NCBI GenBank assembly: GCA_004293675.1
Contig: READ01000009.1
Coordinates: 180,715 to 244,714, forward strand
Direction: 5' to 3'
Length of the DNA stretch: 64,000 nt
Source: Betaproteobacteria bacterium
GTDB taxonomy: Bacteria; Pseudomonadota; Gammaproteobacteria; Burkholderiales; Casimicrobiaceae
Shown here: in pieces, positions 37,191 through 45,380 of the stretch
Numbering within the stretch: position 1 is the first letter of the stretch
Layout: each line of letters opens with the position of its first letter
Program-made: the position numbers and the translations under genes
The notes under the pieces: generated by a model
The model's input: the letters and a program-made list of their open reading frames with translations, nothing else
Told to the model about the DNA's origin: nothing
Databases searched by the model: none

Positions 37191-40142
37191 ATGCAGCTCA
37201 CTCCAAATCAGCTTTCACGATTGTCGCGCCTCATCAATGACGCACTTGATAGGCCAGAGTCTGAGCGCGCTGCGTGGATCGCCTCAAACGCAGAGATAGA
37301 CAGTGCGGAGCGGAGCGCTCTCGAACGAGTTTTTTCCAATGAATACGCTGGCAGAGCAGACTTCACGCTCGCGCTCCCCAAATTTGCACTTGCCTCTGAG
37401 CCAAACACCCGTGACGGAGCAGAGCACCGCAGCGCGGTAGACGTTGCCCCGGGCGAGTGTTTTGGGCCTTGGCGTGTTGATCGACTGCTCGGCAGTGGCG
37501 GCATGGGGCAGGTGTGGCTCGCGTTGCGCGATGACGGGCGCTACAGCGGGCGTGCGGCGGTGAAACTGGTCCGCGGCTTCGCCAGTGAGGCGACGCGCCG
37601 TCGATTCGATGTCGAAGGTAAATTGCTCGCTCGATTGGAGCACCCCAACATCGCGCGGCTGCTCGATGCGGGCGAACGTCCGGGTGGCGGTGCGTATCTG
37701 ATACTTGAGTATGTAGACGGCTTGCCGATTGACCGGTGGGCGGACGAGCGGCGCTTGAGCGTGCAAGAACGGTTAAAAATTTTCTTGCAAATTTGCGCAG
37801 CGCTAAGCTACGCGCACGCCAATCTCGTGGTGCATCGCGACATTAAACCGTCAAATATTTTGGTGCAAGAAGACGGGCGGGTGAAGCTGCTCGACTTTGG
37901 TGTGGCCAAGCTACTTGAGGCCGACGCTTCGTCCGAACTGACGGTTGAGGCTGGTGTGGCACTCACCCCGAGCTATGCCTCGCCCGAGCAAATTGATGGA
38001 CGCCCCATCAGCGTGAGCACTGACGTGTATTCGCTCGGTGTGCTGCTGTTTGGCTTGCTCGCCGGGGTGCGTCCCTATGACGTTAAACAGTTCACTCACT
38101 TGCAGCTGGTTCGTGCCATTTTGGAAGATGCGCCGCTACGACTATCCACCGCTAGCGGCACGCAGACAAACCGCTCGCGGGGATTGACTAACGCCGGTAC
38201 GGCCCCAACCGACGCCCCCGATACCGACGACGGGATGACGCCGCAACGCATCGCCGAGCTGCGCAGCACCACGCCACAGCGGCTGCAACGAGCTTTAAGT
38301 GGGGATTTGGATGTCATTCTGGCGCAGAGCCTCAAAAAGCTGCCCAGCGAGCGCTATGCCATTGTGCAGGCCTTTGCCGACGATATTGAGCGGCATCTCA
38401 ATCATCAACCGATTCTCGCCCGCACGGACGGCGCGCCCTATCGTGCGGCGAAGTTTGTGCGCCGCAACTGGATCGCCGTGACCGCCGCCGCCGCCGTGGG
38501 CGTGGTAACGGCGGGTGGCGTGGCCGCCACGCTGTGGCAGGCACAACAAGTCAAAGCCGAGGCGACGCGCGCCAATGCCATCAGAGACTTTCTGATCGGT
38601 GTCTTCAGCGCCAACGACACCCGTATCGCCAATGAGAAACCGCGTGGACAGATGACCGCGCGGGAGCTGCTCGATGTGAGCGCCGAACGAATCGAAAAAG
38701 ACTTTGCTGCGTATCCCAATACTCAGCATGATTTGTTTGGTTACTTTGCCGAAATCTACGGCGGACTGTCCGAGGACAAGCGCTACGACGAGCTGCGCGA
38801 ACGGCAACGCGTGCTGATCGCCAAGCACTACGCGCCGTTGAGCGTTCAGGCCATTGAATGGTCGCTGCAACGGGTCAACCGCGTATGCGGCGTTGCCGTG
38901 CCGGAGGGTTGTGACACAGCACTGAATTCCGCTGATGAGTTGATTAAGCGCGCAGACAAGGACGACAGCGCCTGGCGTGCTGACTGGTTAAGGCACAAAG
39001 CGCGGTTCTTTCAGGAGCAGCCCAATGGATCGGCGCAGCGCGAGGCCGCACTGATGAGCGCCATTGCGCTGCTCGAAAAACATGAACCGCGCAGCCGACG
39101 ACTGGTGACGGCGATCGCCGATTTGGGAATCGCCTACAGCGACGAACTTGAGTACCCGAACGCGATCGCTCAGTACCGACGTGCGCTCCACCTCGGGCAG
39201 TCCATACCCTCACAAAACGCCAATGAAGCAGCGACGATCTATTCGAATCTGGGGCTTGCGTATTCGGCGTCGAGTCAGTTTGATCAGGCGATCAGCGTTT
39301 TGCGGACCGCCTCTGAGCTCATGGCTAAAACCGGCGGTTCGACCGATCCAACGAGCTGGAGTCTGCAGCAGCAGTTAGCGCAGGTCTACCAGCATACCGG
39401 CCAGCGCGAGAAAGCGATGCAAGTCTTCGCAGAACTTCTTCCCCATTTGCCGCCCGCCACCACGGCGCATCGGGAAGCTGACCGAGCGCGAAACGCCTAT
39501 GCCGATGCGTTGATTCACGAGGGGCGCGCCGCAGAGGCTATACCCATGCTCGAGGAAATCGAGCGGCACTACCTCGCAAATGCTCAGTACGAGTTTTTGC
39601 TCCGTTCGTTGCGTTGGTCGATGAGCTGGGCGTATCAGGCCGTCGGGCGATTCGACGATGCAAAGCGCTCACTAAAGTTAGCGCTCGATGAGGCCGTTGC
39701 CCGTGAAAAGCCCGAGTCGCAAATGGTCTTAGCGCTGCGTGAATCCTACGGAAATCTGCTGTTTGAGACTGGCGATATCGATGGTGCGGCCAAAGAGTTC
39801 TCGGAAATCGTAGCCCGCGCCAATGGCCGAAAACTCTCGCATATTGCGCTGGGGCACGGCGGGCTGGCACGCGTCGCAGCCGCCCGCCGCGATGTCGCGG
39901 TTGCACTGGCGGAGAGCGAGGCCGCGTTGAGCATTTGGGCCAACAAAACTGGTTTTTCAAACGGGCGTATGGAGCCACGACTACAGCGCATGCGCGCCGA
40001 TGCGCTTGCCGCGGCAGGTCGCTTCGAAGAGGCCCAAAAATACGAAGACGACGCGTGGCGAGCCAGCCAAAGATTTGACGGCCCACGCAACCCGACGACC
40101 CAACGCCGTGTGATGCAGCAAATGTCAGCAACGAAGCGCTGA
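37191..40142 (+). CDS. Transmembrane Ser/Thr protein kinase with C-terminal TPR region
   Basis: A 983-residue kinase. The catalytic domain (about 91-370) has the Gly loop GSGGMGQVW, AAVKLV lysine, VHRDIKPSNILV catalytic loop, DFGVAKLL and SYASPEQIDG. A membrane helix (WIAVTAAAAVGVVTAGGVAA) follows near residue 430, so the C-terminal 530 residues should be extracytoplasmic. That part holds TPR-like repeats (YPNAIAQYRRALHLGQ, YSNLGLAYSASSQFDQAISV, LQQQLAQVYQHTGQREKAMQ). It is probably a sensor whose kinase activates the upstream ECF sigma factor. There is no good ribosome binding site; the TGA just before the ATG is in the same frame. Confidence 0.94.
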   Translation: MQLTPNQLSRLSRLINDALDRPESERAAWIASNAEIDSAERSALERVFSNEYAGRADFTLALPKFALASEPNTRDGAEHRSAVDVAPGECFGPWRVDRLLGSGGMGQVWLALRDDGRYSGRAAVKLVRGFASEATRRRFDVEGKLLARLEHPNIARLLDAGERPGGGAYLILEYVDGLPIDRWADERRLSVQERLKIFLQICAALSYAHANLVVHRDIKPSNILVQEDGRVKLLDFGVAKLLEADASSELTVEAGVALTPSYASPEQIDGRPISVSTDVYSLGVLLFGLLAGVRPYDVKQFTHLQLVRAILEDAPLRLSTASGTQTNRSRGLTNAGTAPTDAPDTDDGMTPQRIAELRSTTPQRLQRALSGDLDVILAQSLKKLPSERYAIVQAFADDIERHLNHQPILARTDGAPYRAAKFVRRNWIAVTAAAAVGVVTAGGVAATLWQAQQVKAEATRANAIRDFLIGVFSANDTRIANEKPRGQMTARELLDVSAERIEKDFAAYPNTQHDLFGYFAEIYGGLSEDKRYDELRERQRVLIAKHYAPLSVQAIEWSLQRVNRVCGVAVPEGCDTALNSADELIKRADKDDSAWRADWLRHKARFFQEQPNGSAQREAALMSAIALLEKHEPRSRRLVTAIADLGIAYSDELEYPNAIAQYRRALHLGQSIPSQNANEAATIYSNLGLAYSASSQFDQAISVLRTASELMAKTGGSTDPTSWSLQQQLAQVYQHTGQREKAMQVFAELLPHLPPATTAHREADRARNAYADALIHEGRAAEAIPMLEEIERHYLANAQYEFLLRSLRWSMSWAYQAVGRFDDAKRSLKLALDEAVAREKPESQMVLALRESYGNLLFETGDIDGAAKEFSEIVARANGRKLSHIALGHGGLARVAAARRDVAVALAESEAALSIWANKTGFSNGRMEPRLQRMRADALAAAGRFEEAQKYEDDAWRASQRFDGPRNPTTQRRVMQQMSATKR

Positions 40143-40522
40143 GCCCTCCGCTCGTTCCGATCGCGTGCCGACGGACGGGCAGATTGAATCGTTCACCACC
40201 CTGGCCCTCGCCGGGGTGACCTCCATGCTGCGGCGCGATAACGGCGCAAGTCATTGATTATGATGAGAGTTTGTATGCCGGTCTCCGGCGGTACGGCGGG
40301 CAATATCAACGGCTCTACGCATCCCCAACGACTGCAACGAGCCCCCGAACGGAAAGCCCACCGCTGTCACGCCGTTACCGTAACCCGCTGTTCGCGAAAA
40401 AATACAAATGGATGTCCGGTTTTTCCTGGAAATTTCGTCTCCCCGGTTACCGGAGGTAAAACATCGGCGCATTGGGCGAACGAGTAACCCTCCCTTCTGT
40501 AACCTAAGCGGAGCACGCACTT
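40143..40522. other. Leader region of the YadA-head-like gene with a GTAACC cluster
   Basis: No coding content is seen. GTAACC occurs at 40380, 40484 and 40499, and its complement GGTTAC at 40445. Small hairpins such as GCCGG-TCT-CCGGC (near 40276) and CCGG-TTA-CCGG (near 40443) are also present. GGAG stands 9 bases before the gene start. The motif could be a -35 element of the upstream ECF sigma factor or an operator; this is inference. Confidence 0.45.
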
Positions 40523-42643
40523 ATGGGTATCTTGACAACAGTTTTACATACCGAACGAACTCTCAGGAAAACAGCCCACACTTGGCCACAGAACTTCCGC
40601 GCGCTACGCAACGCATTCGCGCTCGGAGTGCTGGCGTTTGGCAGCACGAGCGGTGCGCTTGCCCAAGTCTGCCCCTTCGACAACGGCGGCTCCACGCTAA
40701 CGAACGATGGCCTCGTGCTCACGCGTTATGCGCTCGGGCTGCGGGGTTCGCCGATGGTGGCGAACACATCGTTTGCTGCGGCGGATGCAGCCACGATTGA
40801 ATCGAATATCGCGTGCCCAGCGTGCGGGCTGCGCGTGACGGATGACAGAGACGCGTTGAACAACCCGATCTTCACCGTCGCCGACGCCACCATCATCAGC
40901 CGCAAACTCGCCGGATTTGACGGCGCATCGCTCACCAACGGCATCCCATCCCTTGGCGTCGGCACTCGCAACTCGCCCACCGCTGTGCAGAGCTTTTTAC
41001 TCTCAGGTTGTGGTGCCACCGGTGGCACGGTCACCAGCGTCACAGCAGGTACGGGGCTCACCGGCGGCACGGTCACCGTGAGCGGCACAATCGCTGCTGA
41101 CACGAACTTCTTGCAGCGCCGCGTCTCCACTGCCTGTGCCACGGGTCGCTACATCACCTCGATTGCGGCAGATGGCACACCAACCTGTGGTTTACCGCCG
41201 GCCGGTGGAAGTGGTACCGTCACCAGCGTCGGCGCGGGTACCGGACTCGTTGCTAACGGCGCGAATGTCGTCGGTGGCGCAATCGTCAGCAATGGCCTGA
41301 TGGAGTTGGCCAACGGCTTCATCTTGCCGCAGGGCTGTACCAACGGGCAGATACCGAAAAGCATTGGCGGTGGCACGTGGACTTGCGCCGCAGACAATGT
41401 AGGTACGACAGTGACCAATACGTTCACCCAAGGCGGAAACGCGTTTGGTGCGCCAGCGGTGCTTGGCACGACCGATGGGCAGCCATTGACTGTGGGCATT
41501 GGAAGTGGACGTGGGCTGCGCATCCTGCCTGCCGTTGATGCCTCAGCGCCCAACGTCATCAACGGCGCTGCGACCAACACTATCGGCAACTCGGGCGGTC
41601 AACTGCGTGGCGTGACGGTCGCGGGGGGCGCTAGCAATCGCGTCGGGACGCCCGACGGTAGCAACGGGTGGTACTCAACAATTGGCGGAGGACGTAACAA
41701 CAAAACAGGTAAAGACGATAACTCGGGCGGTGACAATTCAACGGTCGCCGGAGGCGTCTCCAACACCGCATCTGGCAACTCCAGCACCGTCGCTGGCGGC
41801 TCGTCGAACACCGCTTCGGGTGTCTCGAGCACGGTCGGTGGAGGCGGCGGAAATATCGCATCTAGCGGCTCCAGCACCGTCGCCGGAGGCTTATCGAACA
41901 CTGCATCTGGAGCCCTCAGTACGGTTGCTGGCGGCCAATCAAACACGGCTTCAGGTGACTACAGCTTCGCGGCCGGCCGCCAGGCCAAAGCAGCTGGGCA
42001 GGGCTCGTTTGTTTGGGCGGACTCAACACCGCTCGACTACAACGCAGGGGCTGGAAACGGGCCGTCAAACGCCAACTCGTTCAACGTGCGGGCGACGGGT
42101 GGCGTCAACATCGTGACCGCGGTTGATGGCACGGGTGTGCCAACGAAGGGATTAAGCGTAGACGTGACGGGCACTGCCCGCGCAGACTCCCTGCAGATCG
42201 CCGGGGTGAGTAGCACGGCAACACTTAAAGTAGGCGCCGCTGGATCGGCGATTACTGGAATACAGGCGGGAAGAGCAAGTATCGCACCGCCCGGGCAAGT
42301 CGCCTTGGGGCAGACACCTGACCCTTCGGGTTGCAACCGCGGCTCCATTTACACGGTGAGTTGCTACGTGGATCGCTATTTCGCGTTTCCAACCCCGTTC
42401 GCTGTGGGGCAGGCGCCGCGGGTAGTGCTTACGCTTAACTATGCCGCGCCTGTCGGACGCATATCGCTTTCGGCTGCCGTAATTAACGCCGATAACATTG
42501 GAGTGTCCTACCGGGTGACACAGCACCTCTGGAGCGACACTGAGGCCTTCGGCCCTGGGTTCCCAGACTTGAACTACGACGGACTCGGCTTCGTCGGTTG
42601 GGTCGGAACGTACTTCGTCGATTGGATCGCGATCGCACAATAA
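40523..42643 (+). CDS. Exported YadA-head-like surface protein with N-terminal dockerin-like module
   Basis: A 706-residue protein. A long signal peptide (LRNAFALGVLAFGSTSGALAQ) precedes a cysteine-bounded module of about 115 residues: CPFDNGG, DGLVLTRYALGLRG, ADATIISRKLAGFDG and FLLSGCG. The middle has Gly/Thr-rich strands (VTSVTAGTGLTGGTVTVSGT). Residues 400-500 are YadA/Hia-type head repeats (SNTASGNSSTVAGG, SNTASGVSSTVGGG, SNTASGALSTVAGG, SNTASGDYSFAAG). The end (about 590-706) is a separate C-terminal domain ending with FVDWIAIAQ. No trimeric autotransporter membrane anchor is seen, so it is not a complete trimeric adhesin. It follows the ECF sigma/kinase pair. Confidence 0.82.
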   Translation: MGILTTVLHTERTLRKTAHTWPQNFRALRNAFALGVLAFGSTSGALAQVCPFDNGGSTLTNDGLVLTRYALGLRGSPMVANTSFAAADAATIESNIACPACGLRVTDDRDALNNPIFTVADATIISRKLAGFDGASLTNGIPSLGVGTRNSPTAVQSFLLSGCGATGGTVTSVTAGTGLTGGTVTVSGTIAADTNFLQRRVSTACATGRYITSIAADGTPTCGLPPAGGSGTVTSVGAGTGLVANGANVVGGAIVSNGLMELANGFILPQGCTNGQIPKSIGGGTWTCAADNVGTTVTNTFTQGGNAFGAPAVLGTTDGQPLTVGIGSGRGLRILPAVDASAPNVINGAATNTIGNSGGQLRGVTVAGGASNRVGTPDGSNGWYSTIGGGRNNKTGKDDNSGGDNSTVAGGVSNTASGNSSTVAGGSSNTASGVSSTVGGGGGNIASSGSSTVAGGLSNTASGALSTVAGGQSNTASGDYSFAAGRQAKAAGQGSFVWADSTPLDYNAGAGNGPSNANSFNVRATGGVNIVTAVDGTGVPTKGLSVDVTGTARADSLQIAGVSSTATLKVGAAGSAITGIQAGRASIAPPGQVALGQTPDPSGCNRGSIYTVSCYVDRYFAFPTPFAVGQAPRVVLTLNYAAPVGRISLSAAVINADNIGVSYRVTQHLWSDTEAFGPGFPDLNYDGLGFVGWVGTYFVDWIAIAQ

Positions 42644-43105
42644 CCACGAAAGTCTGCTTGCTGTCCATGAGTTTCGCAATGAATCTCGTTCGTTGGTTCA
42701 CCTAACAGCACGAGGCTGCGACTGGTGGTGCATTTTTCCGTGGCACAAGTTTTCTGCTCCGCTCTCTGACGAAGTAATGACAACATATCCATCGCCGCCT
42801 TCGAAGCACACGGCGTGACCCTCGCAGCGAATCAAGGACTCAACCAAACGCTCACCGAACAGGTTAAAAACAAGGACGCAGAGATCGCAGCGCTCAGAGC
42901 TAAATACAACGGCGAGTTCGCTGCGATCAAGCGTAAGCTCGGCATGTGATCCGGGTGGCTGGCCTGAGCGAAGGGTGGGCGCGGACTCGGTCGCGATTCC
43001 GGCACCCAGCGACGCCAAGTTGCTGCCTAGAGATCGTCGAGTTTGCCGCCGCGAGTCAGTCTGCGCGCCGCTCGTGGCACCATAAGGCGCTGCGCGTAAC
43101 GCAGA
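42644..43105. other. Intergenic region with a coiled-coil gene remnant
   Basis: It contains the remnant listed at 42770-42949; otherwise I see nothing. Several minus-strand open frames overlap the end of the surface-protein gene but have no recognisable content. Confidence 0.5.
42770..42949 (+). pseudogene. C-terminal coiled-coil remnant of a lost surface-protein gene
   Basis: An open frame without a credible start codon reads DNISIAAFEAHGVTLAANQ, then LTEQVKNKDAEIAALRA and ends EFAAIKRKLGM before TGA. The heptad pattern and position are those of the terminal coiled coil in head-repeat proteins. An in-frame stop at 42767 closes it upstream. It looks like the tail of a gene deleted or replaced next to the YadA-head-like gene. 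Confidence 0.5.
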
Positions 43106-44104
43106 TCAATCAACCTTCGCGCCCGAAGCCCTAACAACCCTCGCCCACTTATCAATCTCACTCTTGATGTGCGCGGCAAATTGCTCTGGCGTAGAACCGA
43201 CCGCATCGGCACCTTGGCTCGAAAGCCGCTCCCGCATCTCAGGCGTTTGGAGCGCTTTGGCGATGGTTTGCGATAGCTTGTCGACGATGTCTTTCGGTGT
43301 TCCAGCCGGGGCTAGTACGCCGAACCATGAGCTGGCGTCGAAGCCCTCTACCCCCGCTTCGGCAACGGTTGGAACGTTGGGTAGCGCGGGCGAGCGTTTG
43401 GTGCTGGTCACGGCGATGGCTTTGAGCTTGCCGCCACGAATGTGTGGCACTACGGTGGGTGCGTTATCAAACATGATGTTGACTTGACCGCTCATCACAT
43501 CGGGCAGCGCAGCAGCGGAGCCTTTGTAGGGAACATGAGTCATGTCGGTTTTGGTGAGCATTTTGAAGAGCTCGGCCGACAGGTGAATTGATGTGCCGCT
43601 GCCGCTTGATGCGAACGTCAATTTGCCGGCTTCCTTGCGCGCTAAATCGATGACTTCCTTTACCGTATTGGGCGCGAAGTTTGGCGCTGCAACGAGCACA
43701 TTTGGAACGCCCGCCACGAGTGACACCGGCGAGAAATCTTTGACCGCGTCGTAGGGCATTTTTGGATAGAGCGTTACGTTGATGCCGTGCGTGCCCACCG
43801 TTCCCATCAAGAGCGTGTAGCCATCAGCGGGCGATTTCGCGACCACATCAGCGCCGATGTTGCCGCCCGCACCCGCACGATTTTCAATGACGACGGGCTG
43901 GCCAAGTGCTTTTTGCAACTCACCGCCCACGGCCCGTGCCAAGATGTCGGTGGTGCCACCCGCAGTAAACGGTACGACGATTTTGATGGGCTTGTTGGGG
44001 AACTGCGCCATGGCCTGCGTGGTCAAGGCCGTGCAGGCCGCGACGACGAGGGTGTGGCGGGCCGACGGTAGCAAGCTCAATAACCTGGCGGTAATCATGT
44101 TCAT
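43106..44104 (-). CDS. Bug/TctC-family periplasmic substrate-binding protein
   Basis: A 332-residue extracytoplasmic receptor of the Bug (TctC) family, strongly expanded in Burkholderiales. Signal peptide: RHTLVVAACTALTTQAMAQ. Family motifs follow: PIKIVVPFTAGGTTDILARA, VIENRAGAGGNIGADVVA, ADGYTLLMGT, THVPYKGSAAALPDVMSG and the C-terminal SWFGVLAPAGTPKDIV. Such proteins bind carboxylates or related small molecules, usually for a tripartite tricarboxylate transporter, whose membrane genes are not here. The ATG at 44104 has GGAG about 8 bases upstream; the frame extends further but without a better start. Confidence 0.93.
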   Translation of the reverse strand: MNMITARLLSLLPSARHTLVVAACTALTTQAMAQFPNKPIKIVVPFTAGGTTDILARAVGGELQKALGQPVVIENRAGAGGNIGADVVAKSPADGYTLLMGTVGTHGINVTLYPKMPYDAVKDFSPVSLVAGVPNVLVAAPNFAPNTVKEVIDLARKEAGKLTFASSGSGTSIHLSAELFKMLTKTDMTHVPYKGSAAALPDVMSGQVNIMFDNAPTVVPHIRGGKLKAIAVTSTKRSPALPNVPTVAEAGVEGFDASSWFGVLAPAGTPKDIVDKLSQTIAKALQTPEMRERLSSQGADAVGSTPEQFAAHIKSEIDKWARVVRASGAKVD

Positions 44105-44228
44105 CGATGAACTCCGAGTTTGGACGAATGTGCTGATTATGCGAGTGCTGCCGTGCCAGCAATCGATGCATGCTCCGAAAAGTGCAATTTGCAAATTACA
44201 AATTGTCTAATCAGCTTATCGTATAAAT

Positions 44229-44312
44229 GCCAGGTAAAATAAAGAGTTCGTGAAATATTGGTTATTTTTTGAAATGTTATTATTTGGTAATTAATGCCAT
44301 ATTTTGTATGGC
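44229..44312. repeat. 84-bp intergenic inverted-end element, copy 6
   Basis: The left arm is GCCAGGTAAAATAAAGAGT; the right arm from the other strand is GCCATACAAAATATGGCAT. Exactly 84 bases, very A/T-rich inside. It lies upstream of the Bug gene. Confidence 0.8.
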
Positions 44313-44424
44313 TTTAACTACTAAAGCCGATACTGTTTTTCCGCTCAGTCAATCTGGCGCGGCAATCGTCTACATCACTACTTTTTAATTATTGCTTCGG
44401 CAACATAAAGTATGAAGTGAGTTC

Positions 44425-44453
44425 ATGGTTCGACAAGCTCACCACGAACGGAA
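44425..44453 (+). repeat. Dispersed GGTTCGACAAGCTCACCACGAACGG-type repeat
   Basis: A single copy of the unit (TTCGACAAGCTCACCACGAA) that forms the cluster at 19285-19742; another single copy, inverted, is at 55468-55496. Confidence 0.8.
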
Positions 44454-44469
44454 ACGTTAACACTTCAGC

Positions 44470-45320
44470 TTGCTGGGTGTTGAGGCGATGGAGGCGGGGC
44501 TGGTCAAAGCGATGAGCTCGGTTGGGCGTATCAAAAATTACTTTGTTCGCGCCCACGAATTGGATCCCAAAAGTTTTGAGGCGCGTCGCGATTTGATGCA
44601 GTTTTTTTTGCAAGCGCCGGGCATTGGGGGCGGCTCTGAGAGCAAAGCGCGTGAGCTTGCGCTAGGGAGACGCTGATTAAATCGACGCCGAGCAGCGCGC
44701 CTTGTTTTGGGATGAAATACGAGCCGAAAAACACAGCAATAGCGGGCTATTGCGAGTATTTTCGGCGAAGTAGTTCGCCCAAAACGAGGATGCGATGCCG
44801 GTGGGCATTTAATCAGCGTCTCCCTAGGTCTCGGTGCGCAGAATCCTGAGCAATCTAAATTGCTTCGAGCCACGATCGCGATTCATGAAAAAAAGCGCGA
44901 TGAAGCTGAGCAATTGTTGCAAAGCGTTAAGCATGCGGGCGATGAATCGATCATCGAAAGTTTGCAAAGTAGTTGGATCACGCTCGGGCTCAGTCACCTC
45001 AATGACAAGGGCGCTACAAAGCCAGACACATTTTTGAACGCGTAATTCGCGACAAGCCGCAGCGCGCAGCGGGCTACTTTTTTCTGGGGCGTGCACAGCT
45101 CGAGTTGAGTGAATGGGACGCCGTGATCGCTAGCTTCAAAACCGCTGCGCAGTTCGATAAAGCCGGTGTGTTCGCCACCGATTACCGATTAGGCGTAGCG
45201 TTCGAAGGTAAGGGCGACAAGCCACAAGCTAAGCTCGCGTACAACCGCGCGCTCAGTTGGTCAAAGCTGACCGAAAAAGCGCGCGAAGAGGTGACCAAGC
45301 GGATTGCCGGATTGAGTTAG
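44470..45320 (+). pseudogene. TPR-repeat protein gene, interrupted by a MITE and frameshifted
   Basis: Three pieces form one TPR protein lacking its N-terminus. Piece one (44470-44661) reads KNYFVRAHELDPKSFEARRD LMQFFLQAPGIGGG SESKARELAL. A 166-bp inverted-repeat element (44662-44827) follows. Piece two (44828-45045) reads GAQNPEQSKLLRATIAIHEK ... LLQSVKHAG. A frameshift in the T-run near 45035 leads to piece three (to 45320): RDKPQRAAGYFFLGRAQLEL, DYRLGVAFEGKGDKPQAKLA and a final helix REEVTKRIAGLS. The gene is not functional. Confidence 0.8.
44662..44827. mobile_element. 166-bp MITE with 21-bp perfect terminal inverted repeats
   Basis: The left end CTAGGGAGACGCTGATTAAA(T) is exactly repeated in inverted form at the right end (ATTTAATCAGCGTCTCCCTA(G)). 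The element has no coding capacity, and its inside is also largely palindromic (GCCGAAAA...TTTTCGGC and GTTTTGGG...CCCAAAAC). Counting CTAG or TA as target sequence, the mobile part is slightly shorter. It interrupts a TPR gene. The parent transposase is not in the window. Confidence 0.88.
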
Positions 45321-45380
45321 CGCTCAACAAGCAAAATGGCCTTGAAATTGCGATCCCAAGCGGTACTGGCGCGCCGGGCG

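Larger units (their letters stand above)
44105..44469. other. A/T-rich spacer upstream of the Bug gene
   Basis: It holds 84-bp element copy 6 (44229-44312) and a dispersed repeat copy (44425-44453). The Bug promoter is probably within 44130-44230. No gene is seen. Confidence 0.55.
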
